Below, piece by piece: positions 45,635-53,324 of a DNA stretch of 64,000 nucleotides. The stretch spans positions 2,418,001-2,482,000 of the forward strand of contig NC_014375.1 of the NCBI RefSeq assembly GCF_000144605.1. The letters are read 5' to 3'. A model generated the notes under the pieces. That model worked only from the letters and a program-made list of their open reading frames with translations, did not search any database and was not told where the DNA came from. Positions within the stretch are counted from its first letter, which is position 1. Each line of letters opens with the position of its first letter. The position numbers and the translations under genes were made by a program. The stretch comes from Brevundimonas subvibrioides ATCC 15264. GTDB taxonomy: Bacteria > Pseudomonadota > Alphaproteobacteria > Caulobacterales > Caulobacteraceae.

Positions 45635-46290
45635 GGGGCGTTCTCCGGCGTTCGTCGCCGCTTAGCACGAAGCGGGCACGGTCGCGCCAGGGTTTCACCC
45701 TCGTCGAGGTGCTGATCGCCATGGCGCTCTTCGCCCTGATCGGCATCGCCGGTTTCACCCTGCTGGACGGCGTCCTGCGCACCCAGGGCGCGACCGAGAC
45801 CCGGCTGTCGCGCCTCGCCGAGATCCAGCGCGCCATGCTGGTGATCTCCACCGACCTCGACCAGGTCGCCAACTCCCTGGGCGGTTCCGGAGCGGCCCTG
45901 TCGCTGCAGAAGACCGACCTGTCGGGCGGCGTCGTCAACGTTCAGTACGACCTGACCGGCGATCGCCTGACCCGCACCCTGTCCGGCGCGTCCGGGTCCC
46001 GGACCCAGATCCTGCTAGAGAACGTCGCCTCCGTGCGCTGGACCTTCCATCGTCGGCGCGGCGACTGGCTGGACACCTGGCCCCAGCCTGTGACCGCCAC
46101 GCCCGCCCCGCTCGCCCCGCCCGGCCCGACGACGCCGCCCTCGACCGTGTCGCAGGGCATCACCGCCATCGGCCTCGATATCGTCATGGCCGGTCTCGAC
46201 GGACGTCCCGGCGCCACCTTGCGCCGCGTCGTCTCGGTGCCTCTGATGGAAGACGCCGCGTCTGCCCCGACGGTACCGGCCCAGCCCTGA
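45613..46290 (+). CDS. gspJ: minor pseudopilin GspJ
   Basis: About 225 residues from GTG 45613; ATG 45580 is the only other start. The prepilin site SRQGFTLVEVLIAMALFALIGIAGF (Phe at +1, Glu at +5) and the region IQRAMLVISTDLDQVANSLGGSG fit GspJ. A Pro/Thr-rich loop (about 165-185) and variable C-terminus follow. No in-frame start exists between 45613 and the cleavage site, so the gene must overlap the head of gspN. GspK, which normally accompanies GspJ in the pseudopilus tip, is not encoded here. Confidence 0.82.
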   Translation: MFSRPSSWGVLRRSSPLSTKRARSRQGFTLVEVLIAMALFALIGIAGFTLLDGVLRTQGATETRLSRLAEIQRAMLVISTDLDQVANSLGGSGAALSLQKTDLSGGVVNVQYDLTGDRLTRTLSGASGSRTQILLENVASVRWTFHRRRGDWLDTWPQPVTATPAPLAPPGPTTPPSTVSQGITAIGLDIVMAGLDGRPGATLRRVVSVPLMEDAASAPTVPAQP

Positions 46291-46299
46291 ACACAGGCC

Positions 46300-46335
46300 A
46301 AAAAAGAGGCCGGAGACGATCGCTCGTCCCCGGCC
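46300..46335 (-). terminator. intrinsic terminator of the pectin-locus TonB receptor
   Basis: On the minus strand GGCCGGGGACGA and TCGTCTCCGGCC (46324-46335 and 46308-46319 on the plus strand) form a 12-base stem with one mismatch and a GCGA loop. TC and six Ts (46300-46305) follow. A textbook terminator 30 bases beyond the receptor stop. Confidence 0.88.
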
Positions 46336-46365
46336 CAGGCATACGTTCAGGAGAGAACGATCCGT

Positions 46366-49359
46366 CTAGAAGGCGTAGCGCGCCCCGAAATAGTACTGGC
46401 GACCCGTATGGTTGTAGACCGAGGTCGACTGGCGATTGTCGTCGCCGACGTACTGGTGATTGTCCTCGTCGGTCAGGTTCAGACCTTCGAACGTCAGGGT
46501 GATCTGATCGGTCAGCTTGAACGAGGACGACACGTCGATGTTGAGCGTCTCGATCTTGCCCTCGACCAGATTGCCGTTCCGCCCCGGAACGTTCTGCAGA
46601 TATTCGTCGCGATAGGCCGCCGAGATCCGCGCCGAGAAGCGGTCGTCGTCATAGTACAGCGTGCCGTTGTAGGCGGCCGGCGACAGGTTGATCAGGTCGT
46701 TGGTGACGAAGGTCGAGCACACCGCGTCGTTGCAATAGTCGATCTCGCTCTCGACGTGGGTGTAGTTCGCCTGCACGCCCAGATACTGCAGGAAGCCCGG
46801 CAGGAAGGTGAACGGCTGCTGGTAGCTGATCTCGAAGCCCTTCAGCGGCCCGCCTTCGGTGTTCACCGCGCTGGTCAGCTGGAACACGGTCGAACCCGAG
46901 CAGGTGGTGGTGCAGAACGCGGGATCGAACGCCGTCGGGTTCAGCGCCGTCAGGGCCGTATAGGGCAGGTCCTGGCGGATGATCTGGATGTAGGTGTCGA
47001 TGTCCTTGTAGAAATAGGCGAACGAAATCAGCGCTTCGTCCGTGAAGTACCATTCCACGCTCAGGTCGTAGGTCTTGGCGCGGAAGGGCTCCAGATCGAC
47101 GTTGCCGATGCTGGCGGTGAAGTTGGTCGCGGTCGACAGCGACGTGGTCGGCACCAGATAGTTGGTCCCGGCCAGGGTGTTGCCGATCTGCGGCCGCGCC
47201 ATGACCTTGGCCGCCGCGAAGCGCACGATCAGGTCCTGCGCCGGCTCGATCGCCAGGTTCAGGGAGGGCAGCGTGTCCTCATAGGTGTTGGTGCCGCTGA
47301 CCCGCGTCCCGCCCCCGGTGGAGGAGAAGCCCCGGGCATCCAGCTCGGTCCGCACCTGACGGACGCCGAAGTTGCCCCGGAACGGGACCCCCATCAACTC
47401 GGTGTTGAAGTCCGCCTGCGCATAGTAGGCGAAATCGTCTTCCCGGATCGTCCGGTTGCCGCCGCGCGCATTGCCGTTGGTCACGCCGGTCAGGGTGAAG
47501 TCCCCGCCCGCCACCCCGGTGTTGCAGTTGCAGTAGATGTTGAACAGGCTGGCCAGCGCGTTCAGGTCCGGACGCAGCCAGGACGTCGCATTGCCCGTGC
47601 CGCCGAGATCGTTGCCGAACCCGGTCAGGACGTTGGAAATGTTCGCCACGGTCGTGCCCGCCGGCAGGGCGGGAACGAGGGTCTCGTCCGTGCGCCGGAA
47701 CTCATAGGAATCCGACTGGAACGACTTGCCGTTGACCCCGACCTTCAGCGTCAGCCAGTCGCGGACATCCCACTCCAGATCGCCGCTGATGGATTCGAAG
47801 GTGGTCGTCACGCCATTGGGGCGCAGCCGGATTTCGGAGCGCGGCAGGGTCGCCAGGGTCGTGCCCAGCGTGACGTCCCGCCATTGCCAGTTGGCCGGGC
47901 TGGCGACGTCGAACCCGTAGTTGAGGGTCGGCGTGTTCGGGTTGCCCCGGAAGTCGAAGCTGTAGCCCTGGATGTTCTGGCGATCGAGCGTGACCGTCGT
48001 CTGCACCGGGTTGGTGTATTCCGACAGCGCGCGACCGATGAAGAACTTGCCGCGCACCGTGTCCGAGAAGTCGTGTTCGGCGGTGAAGTTCACCTGGGTG
48101 AATTCGGTCGTCAGCTCGTCGAACCGCTGCTCCGAGCGGACGTCGACGTTGTCGAACACGCCATAGACCAGGGCCCCGTTCTCGACCGCAGCCTCGCGCA
48201 CGGCGATCTGGGTCTGGCCGCCGGCGGCGGCGTTCCGGCTGAACGACAGCGACTCCAGGAAGTCTTCCTGACGGGTGGAGTCCAGCTTGGAATACAGGAC
48301 ATCCAGGCTCAGCACCGTCGCGTCGTCCGGCTTGAACTGGAAGGCCCCCGTGACGCCCAGGCGTTCCTGGTGGTGGGTCAGCCGGCCGTAGCGCGGCAGG
48401 CGCGGAATGAAGACGTTGGCCTGGTTGGCCGTGTTGTAGGCGGCGACGTTGGACGCCGTATTGGCCGGGCGCGCGACGCCGACGGCGCAGTTCGCGGCGG
48501 ACGAGCCGTTGGCGGTGCTGTTGCCGGGGTTCTGGGGCGTGACGCCGACCGGGCTGCAGAAGCCGCCCGAGTTGGTCGAACCGGGGGCCGCGGCCGGGGC
48601 CCAGCGGACCGAGCTGAAGCCCTCCTCCCACAGGTCGCGCTCGGAATAGGCGGCCGAGATCAGCGCCCCGAACCGGCCGTCACCCCAGATGTTGGACAGC
48701 AGAACGGCCGCGCGCGGGTTGGTCGTTTCGGACAGATCGTTGTAACCGCCCTGTGCCGACGCCGCGAAGGTGAAGCCCTCGTCGTAGTCGAACGGACGCA
48801 CCGCCTGCAGGTCGATGGTGGCGCCCAGCGAGCCTTCTTCGGTCTCTGCCGCGGCCGTCTTGCGCACCGTGATCGAGTTGAACAGCTCGGAGGCGAAGAC
48901 GTTGAAGTCGAAGCCGCGCCCGCGGTTGGCCCCGCCCGAGGAGTCCGATCCGCCGGTGGTGGCCTGGGCCTCCATGCCGTTGATGCGCGTGCGGGTGAAG
49001 TCCGAGCTCAGGCCCCGCACCGTCAGGGAGCGGCCCTCGCCGGCGTCGCGGTCCAGCGAGACGCCCGGGATCCGCTGGATGGATTCGGCCAGGTTCAGGT
49101 CGGGGAAGTCGGCGATGTCCTCGGCGACGATGACGTCGACCACGCCCGCCTCGCGGCGCTTGATCCCGAGGGCGGCGTCCAGACTGGCGCGGAACCCGGT
49201 GACGACGATCTCGTCGACCTGGGTCTCCTCATCCTGGGCCGGGGCCGTCTGGGCCGAGGCCGCGCCGACGCTCAGCGTCAGGGCGATGGCCAGGGCCGAA
49301 GTGCCGGCCACGAGGCCGTTTCGATAGGCGCGCGTGCGCCCTCCAGGTGCGTAAAACAT
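46366..49359 (-). CDS. TonB-dependent receptor of the pectin locus
   Basis: A 997-residue outer-membrane receptor with a signal peptide ending AASAQ, TonB box region VDEIVVTGFRASL, plug domain (ESIQRIPGVSLDRDAGEGRSLTVRGL, NSITVRKTAAAETEEGSLGATIDLQ) and a long barrel ending GRQYYFGARYAF. The long form with a SLDAALGIKRR plug opening is the class common in Caulobacterales and Xanthomonadales for plant-polymer fragments. ATG 49359 is preceded by GGGAGGAGG; the 144-residue longer frame is rejected. It is divergent from a pectate lyase across a leader with two LacI-type palindromes, so pectic oligomers are the likely ligand. Confidence 0.93.
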   Translation of the reverse strand: MFYAPGGRTRAYRNGLVAGTSALAIALTLSVGAASAQTAPAQDEETQVDEIVVTGFRASLDAALGIKRREAGVVDVIVAEDIADFPDLNLAESIQRIPGVSLDRDAGEGRSLTVRGLSSDFTRTRINGMEAQATTGGSDSSGGANRGRGFDFNVFASELFNSITVRKTAAAETEEGSLGATIDLQAVRPFDYDEGFTFAASAQGGYNDLSETTNPRAAVLLSNIWGDGRFGALISAAYSERDLWEEGFSSVRWAPAAAPGSTNSGGFCSPVGVTPQNPGNSTANGSSAANCAVGVARPANTASNVAAYNTANQANVFIPRLPRYGRLTHHQERLGVTGAFQFKPDDATVLSLDVLYSKLDSTRQEDFLESLSFSRNAAAGGQTQIAVREAAVENGALVYGVFDNVDVRSEQRFDELTTEFTQVNFTAEHDFSDTVRGKFFIGRALSEYTNPVQTTVTLDRQNIQGYSFDFRGNPNTPTLNYGFDVASPANWQWRDVTLGTTLATLPRSEIRLRPNGVTTTFESISGDLEWDVRDWLTLKVGVNGKSFQSDSYEFRRTDETLVPALPAGTTVANISNVLTGFGNDLGGTGNATSWLRPDLNALASLFNIYCNCNTGVAGGDFTLTGVTNGNARGGNRTIREDDFAYYAQADFNTELMGVPFRGNFGVRQVRTELDARGFSSTGGGTRVSGTNTYEDTLPSLNLAIEPAQDLIVRFAAAKVMARPQIGNTLAGTNYLVPTTSLSTATNFTASIGNVDLEPFRAKTYDLSVEWYFTDEALISFAYFYKDIDTYIQIIRQDLPYTALTALNPTAFDPAFCTTTCSGSTVFQLTSAVNTEGGPLKGFEISYQQPFTFLPGFLQYLGVQANYTHVESEIDYCNDAVCSTFVTNDLINLSPAAYNGTLYYDDDRFSARISAAYRDEYLQNVPGRNGNLVEGKIETLNIDVSSSFKLTDQITLTFEGLNLTDEDNHQYVGDDNRQSTSVYNHTGRQYYFGARYAF

Positions 49360-49442
49360 AATGCCTCCTCCCAAGGTCAATGTGGTCGCCGACGCTTTCG
49401 CCGGTCTGTCTTTTGATGTCGCCACTGTCTTGCCAGCGCGAT

Positions 49443-49456
49443 TGACACCGGTATCA
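49443..49456. promoter_or_regulatory. LacI-type operator copy 1
   Basis: TGACACCGGTATCA, a near-perfect palindrome centred on CCGG, of the form bound by LacI-family sugar regulators. It lies 84 bases upstream of the TonB receptor start (minus strand) and is repeated exactly 34 bases away. Confidence 0.7.
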
Positions 49457-49476
49457 TTTGCGCGCGAAACGCGTCG

Positions 49477-49490
49477 TGACACCGGTATCA
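49477..49490. promoter_or_regulatory. LacI-type operator copy 2
   Basis: A second identical TGACACCGGTATCA, 16 bases before the pectate lyase start codon and 34 bases (centre to centre, about three helical turns) from copy 1. The spacing suits cooperative binding that represses both divergent genes. Confidence 0.7.
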
Positions 49491-49506
49491 ATGCGAGCCT
49501 AACCCC

Positions 49507-50874
49507 ATGATGCACATTCTTGCAAGCCGTATCCTGTCGGCCGGTCTGGGCATCGCCGCCGTGTCGGGCATGGCCGCCTGCGCCCACGCACGTCCCTCCC
49601 CGCTGCCGGAAGACGCCGGCGTCGTGGCCTTTCCCGGCGCTGAAGGCGCGGGTCGGGTATCGCTGGGTGGGCGCGGCGGGATAGTCGTGCGCGTCACCAA
49701 TCTCGACGATTCGGGACCCGGCAGCCTGCGCGCCGCGGTGGAGACCGAGGGCCCGCGCACGGTCGTCTTCGACATCGGCGGCACCATCCACCTGCTGACG
49801 CCCCTGCGCATCCGCGAGCCGCGCCTCACCCTCGCGGGCCAGACCGCGCCGGGCGGCGGCATCACCCTGCGCGGCCAGCCGCTGCTGATCTCGGCCGACG
49901 ACGTCGTCGTCCGCTATATCCGTTCACGCCTCGGCGACGCCGACCGGGTCGAGACCGACGCCGTCACCATCGACCGGGGCAGTCGCATCATCCTCGACCA
50001 CGTCTCGGCCTCCTGGTCGGTGGACGAGACCCTTTCGATCGGCAGCCGGGACCGCGTGATCGACGCCGTCACCGTCCAGTGGTCGATCATCGCCGAGAGC
50101 CTGAACCTGTCGGCCCATTCCAAGGGCGACCACGGCTACGGCTCGCTGGTGCGCGGCAATCGCGGGGCTCACTTCACCTTCCACCACAACCTGTGGGCCA
50201 GCCACCGGGCGCGCATGCCCCGCCCCGGCAACTATCTGACCCCCGACGTCGACCCCGTCGGCCCCCGGTTCGAGTTCACCAACAACGTCTTCTACAACTG
50301 GGGCCAGGGCCACGCGGGCTACAACTCCGACAGGGACCCGGCGACCGTCTCGACCTATGCCTTCGTCGCCAACGCCTACCGCCGGGGCCCGGACTCGACC
50401 GGGGCGGTCATCTTCGAGGAAGAGAGCACCGCCGCCCACGCCTGGTTCGACGCCAACAGCATCGGCGGCGTCGTCCCTTCCGATCCCTGGGCGCCCGTCA
50501 CCGGCGACGACACCCCCGGCTACCGGTTGGCCGCCCTGCCCGACTGGGCCACCCCCGCCACCGAAACCGCCGAACAGGCCTGGGCGTCTGTCCTCGCCTC
50601 CGCCGGAGCCTCCCGGGTCCGCGACGCCGTCGACACCCGCGTGGTCGCGGGCGTGGCCGCCGGCACGGGCCGCATCATCAACAGCCAGACCGACGTCGGC
50701 GGCTGGCCCGACCTCGCCCCCGGCACCCCCTGGATCGACACGGACGGCGACGGCATGCCCGACGACTGGGAGGCCGACCACGGCCACGACGCGCGCGTCG
50801 CCGACGGCGCGGCCGACCGCGACGGCGACGGGTACACGAACCTCGAGGACTGGCTGAACAGCCTGGCGGGCTAG
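49507..50874 (+). CDS. pectate lyase (polysaccharide lyase family 1-like) lipoprotein
   Basis: A 455-residue protein with a short signal and lipobox-like MAACAH, so probably lipid-anchored. A parallel beta-helix catalytic domain follows (FPGAEGAGRVSLGGRGG, NLDDSGPGSLRAAVE, TLAGQTAPGGGITLRG, VDETLSIG, FHHNLWASHRARMPR, EFTNNVFYNWG), which is the pectate-lyase pattern. The C-terminus has two calcium-loop repeats (DTDGDGMPDDWE and DRDGDGYTNLEDWLN) like thrombospondin-3/dockerin motifs. It would cleave polygalacturonate outside the inner membrane; products would enter by the divergent TonB receptor. Start MM: ATG 49507 or 49510. It shares CTAG with the convergent SemiSWEET gene. Confidence 0.88.
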   Translation: MMHILASRILSAGLGIAAVSGMAACAHARPSPLPEDAGVVAFPGAEGAGRVSLGGRGGIVVRVTNLDDSGPGSLRAAVETEGPRTVVFDIGGTIHLLTPLRIREPRLTLAGQTAPGGGITLRGQPLLISADDVVVRYIRSRLGDADRVETDAVTIDRGSRIILDHVSASWSVDETLSIGSRDRVIDAVTVQWSIIAESLNLSAHSKGDHGYGSLVRGNRGAHFTFHHNLWASHRARMPRPGNYLTPDVDPVGPRFEFTNNVFYNWGQGHAGYNSDRDPATVSTYAFVANAYRRGPDSTGAVIFEEESTAAHAWFDANSIGGVVPSDPWAPVTGDDTPGYRLAALPDWATPATETAEQAWASVLASAGASRVRDAVDTRVVAGVAAGTGRIINSQTDVGGWPDLAPGTPWIDTDGDGMPDDWEADHGHDARVADGAADRDGDGYTNLEDWLNSLAG

Positions 50875-51158
50875 CGCCCGGCCGCTTCCGGATCCCCGTC
50901 CCGGAACCGCCACTTCATGCCCAGCACACCCGCGGCCATCAGCAGGGCGCAGGCATTGGCGATCGTCACCGGCCAGGCCTCGGTCAGGACGCCATAGACC
51001 ACCCACAGGATGAAACAGGTCACCGTCAGCGCATAGGTCCGCAGCGACACCGACGAGGCGTCCCGCTCCTTCCAGATCTTGATCATCTGCGGCGCGAAGC
51101 TGGTGATCGAGCACAGGGCCGCGGCGGTGCCGAAGGCGGTGGCGATCCAGTCGCTCAT
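50871..51158 (-). CDS. SemiSWEET-type sugar transporter
   Basis: A 95-residue, three-helix protein of the MtN3/SemiSWEET family, with the PQ motif in TSFAPQMIKIWKERDASSVSLRTY and a final helix VTIANACALLMAAGVLG. Two such units dimerise to pass small sugars. I chose ATG 51158; the longer open frame is a shadow of the adjoining gene. The start overlaps the stop of the upstream permease gene (ATGA). Beside a pectate lyase and TonB receptor it could carry a pectin-derived sugar; inferred. Confidence 0.85.
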   Translation of the reverse strand: MSDWIATAFGTAAALCSITSFAPQMIKIWKERDASSVSLRTYALTVTCFILWVVYGVLTEAWPVTIANACALLMAAGVLGMKWRFRDGDPEAAGR

Positions 51159-51649
51159 GTCGAGGCCTTGCGACGCGCGCGGGCGGCGGGCTTGCGTTCG
51201 GCGGCGGGGGTCGCCGCCCTCGGCTGGGCCGCCTCCACGTCCTCGGCCCGGACGGCGGGCCGGCCCTTGATGGCCCGCGCGGGCTTGCCGGCATGGACTT
51301 CCTGGGCCCGGTGCTCGACCTCCTCCAGGATCTTGTCCAGCTCGCGCTCGGTCAGATGCTCGATGCCGATGAACCGCGCATCGGCCCGCTTCACCGCATA
51401 GACCAGCTCGTCCAGCTTGGCCTGCATGGCCGCCCCGTCGCGGTTCTGGGTGTTCTGGATCAGGAACACCATCAGGAAGGTGATGATGGTCGTGCCGGTG
51501 TTGATGACCAGCTGCCAGGTCTCGCTGAAGCCGAAGATCGGCCCGGTCACCGCCCAGAGCAGCACGATCATCAGACAGGCGATGAAGGTCCACGGCTTGC
51601 CCGCGATCTTGGCGGTCAGGGTGGCGAACCGGATGAACAGTCTTTCCAT
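51155..51649 (-). CDS. low-affinity iron permease family-like protein
   Basis: A 164-residue protein with two helices (WTFIACLMIVLLWAVTGPIFGF and LVINTGTTIITFLMVFLIQ), the bacterial form of the low-affinity Fe/Cu permease family (NTGTTIITFLMVFLIQNTQNRD is diagnostic). A long Ala/Arg-rich basic tail (about 120-164) is added. Transport activity in these short bacterial relatives is unproven. It overlaps the SemiSWEET gene by 4 bases. Confidence 0.83.
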   Translation of the reverse strand: MERLFIRFATLTAKIAGKPWTFIACLMIVLLWAVTGPIFGFSETWQLVINTGTTIITFLMVFLIQNTQNRDGAAMQAKLDELVYAVKRADARFIGIEHLTERELDKILEEVEHRAQEVHAGKPARAIKGRPAVRAEDVEAAQPRAATPAAERKPAARARRKAST

Positions 51650-51699
51650 GGCGTCCCAACTGTACCGCTTGGCGAAGGTTCCTGGGTCGCCGTCCCGAC

Positions 51700-53187
51700 T
51701 TAGCGGACGTGGGGGGCCAGCAGCGGCGCCAGGTCCGGCAGGTCGTCGGCCGACCGCGCGAAGGTCGGTGGCCGGATCGCCCGGGTCGCCTGCTCATAGG
51801 CATAGCCCAGCGACAGGATCCGCGCGTCGTCCCACTTCGTCCCGATAAAGCTGATCCCGACCGGCAGGCCCTGAACGAAGCCCATCGGCACGGTCAGGTG
51901 TGGATAGCCCGCCACCGCCGGCAGGGTTGAGGCCGCGCCCAGATAGTGGTCGCCGTTGACCGCGTCGATCGACCAGGCCGGCCCCACCGTCGGCGCGACC
52001 AGGGCGACCACATTGTTCTCGGCCAGCATCCGGTCGATGCCCTCGACGCCCGCCAGCCGCAGCGAGGTCTCGCGCGCGGCGATGTATTCGGGCGTCTCCA
52101 GCCCCGTCGTCGCCTCGGCCAGCACGAACGTCTCCTGCCCGAACAGCCCCATCTCGCGCGGCGTTGCCGCGTTGAAGGCGATGACGTCGGCCAGCGTCCG
52201 CGTCTTCACCTGGCCGGCGTCGGTCGAGGCCAGATAGGCGTTCAGGTCAGCCTTCAGCTCATAGTGCAGCACCGTCGTCTCGGCCGCCCCGATGGCCTCC
52301 ATGTCGGGCCCTTCGGTGATCTCGACCAGCACCGCGCCCGCGTCGCGCAGCGCCTGCAGGTTCTCTTCGAACACCCGGTCCGTCCCGGCTGAATAGCCCG
52401 TCAGGAACCGCGCCACCCCGATCCGGGTCCCGCGCAGCGAGCCGGCGTCCAGCGCCGCCCGGAAATCGACCTTGCGCGCATCCGCCTCAGCCGTCGCGGG
52501 GTCGGCCGGGTCGGTCCCCGCGATGACCGACAGCACGATGGCCGCGTCCTCGACCGAGCGGGTCATCGGCCCGGCGGTGTCCTGCGAATGGCTGATCGGC
52601 ACGATATGGGTCCGCGACACCATCCCGACCGTGGGCTTGAAGCCGACGATGCCGTTGATGGCCGCCGGACATACGATCGACCCGTCCGTCTCCGTCCCGA
52701 TGGCCGCCGGCGCCAGCCCCGCCGCCACCGCCGCGCCGCTGCCCGACGACGAGCCGCAGGTGTTGCGATCCAGCACGTGCGGATTGCGTGTCTGTCCCCC
52801 GACCCCGCTCCATCCGGAGACGGAGGCCGACGAGCGGATGTTGGCCCATTCCGACAGATTGGTCTTGCCGAGGATCACGGCCCCGGCCGCGCGCAGGCGG
52901 GCGACCAGCGGCGCGTCCCGCCCGGGGGCGTTGTCGAGCAGCGCCAGAGACCCGGCCGTGGTCGGCATATCGCGCGTTTCGATGTTGTCCTTCAGCAGGA
53001 TGGGCAGGCCGGTGATGCCATCGGCCGAGGTCCAATTGGTTTCGCCCGCGTCCTCGACCCAGGCCACGACGCTGTTGATCGTCTCGCGATCCCGCTGCGC
53101 CCACTGCAAGCCGTATCCCTCGGGCTGCGACTGGGCCTGGGCGACGCCGCCCGAGATCAGGGCCGCCAGCACGGTCACGACGCTCAC
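51700..53187 (-). CDS. secreted amidase-signature hydrolase (paralogue 2)
   Basis: A 495-residue amidase with the same core as the copy at 32489-33934: Lys in LPILLKDNIET, CGSSSGSGAAVAAG, GTETDGSIVCPA and MVSRTHIVPISHSQDTAGPM. I choose GTG 53187 (SVVTVLAALISGGVAQAQ signal peptide), which has a GGAAGGGG ribosome site. The longer frame reads through a REP-like palindrome, and its extra residues (DLDPGLRRGARK) are the usual spurious translation of that repeat. Substrate unknown. Confidence 0.86.
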   Translation of the reverse strand: MSVVTVLAALISGGVAQAQSQPEGYGLQWAQRDRETINSVVAWVEDAGETNWTSADGITGLPILLKDNIETRDMPTTAGSLALLDNAPGRDAPLVARLRAAGAVILGKTNLSEWANIRSSASVSGWSGVGGQTRNPHVLDRNTCGSSSGSGAAVAAGLAPAAIGTETDGSIVCPAAINGIVGFKPTVGMVSRTHIVPISHSQDTAGPMTRSVEDAAIVLSVIAGTDPADPATAEADARKVDFRAALDAGSLRGTRIGVARFLTGYSAGTDRVFEENLQALRDAGAVLVEITEGPDMEAIGAAETTVLHYELKADLNAYLASTDAGQVKTRTLADVIAFNAATPREMGLFGQETFVLAEATTGLETPEYIAARETSLRLAGVEGIDRMLAENNVVALVAPTVGPAWSIDAVNGDHYLGAASTLPAVAGYPHLTVPMGFVQGLPVGISFIGTKWDDARILSLGYAYEQATRAIRPPTFARSADDLPDLAPLLAPHVR

Positions 53188-53194
53188 CCCCTTC

Positions 53195-53314
53195 CGTGCA
53201 CCCCGGCGAAGGCCGGGGTCCAGATCGCGGGCCCGGTGCTGGCCGAAGAGGGACATCGTCATGGCGTCAAACATCCGGTCTGGATCTGCATCCCGGCCTG
53301 CGCCGGGATGCACG
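53195..53314. repeat. REP-like intergenic palindrome pair
   Basis: Two copies of a CGTGCAyCCCGGCGmAGGCCGGGrT-type sequence face each other: left arm from 53195, right arm 53279-53314. Each arm is itself a hairpin (CCCCGGCGAAGGCCGGGG; CCCGGCCTGCGCCGGG). The element separates the amidase from the DPP-IV gene and looks like the small palindromic repeats common between genes in this group. Confidence 0.75.
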
Positions 53315-53324
53315 GGGGAAAGGA

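Noticed and set aside
46408..49416. 1002-residue plus-strand ORF opposite the TonB receptor
   Set aside because: Composition is that of an antisense shadow (Val/Arg/Gly/Asp/Gln rich); the receptor on the other strand has all family landmarks.
51155..51649. Firm iron-transport role for the low-affinity permease-like protein
   Set aside because: Only two membrane helices and an Ala/Arg-rich tail; the family name comes from distant fungal transporters.
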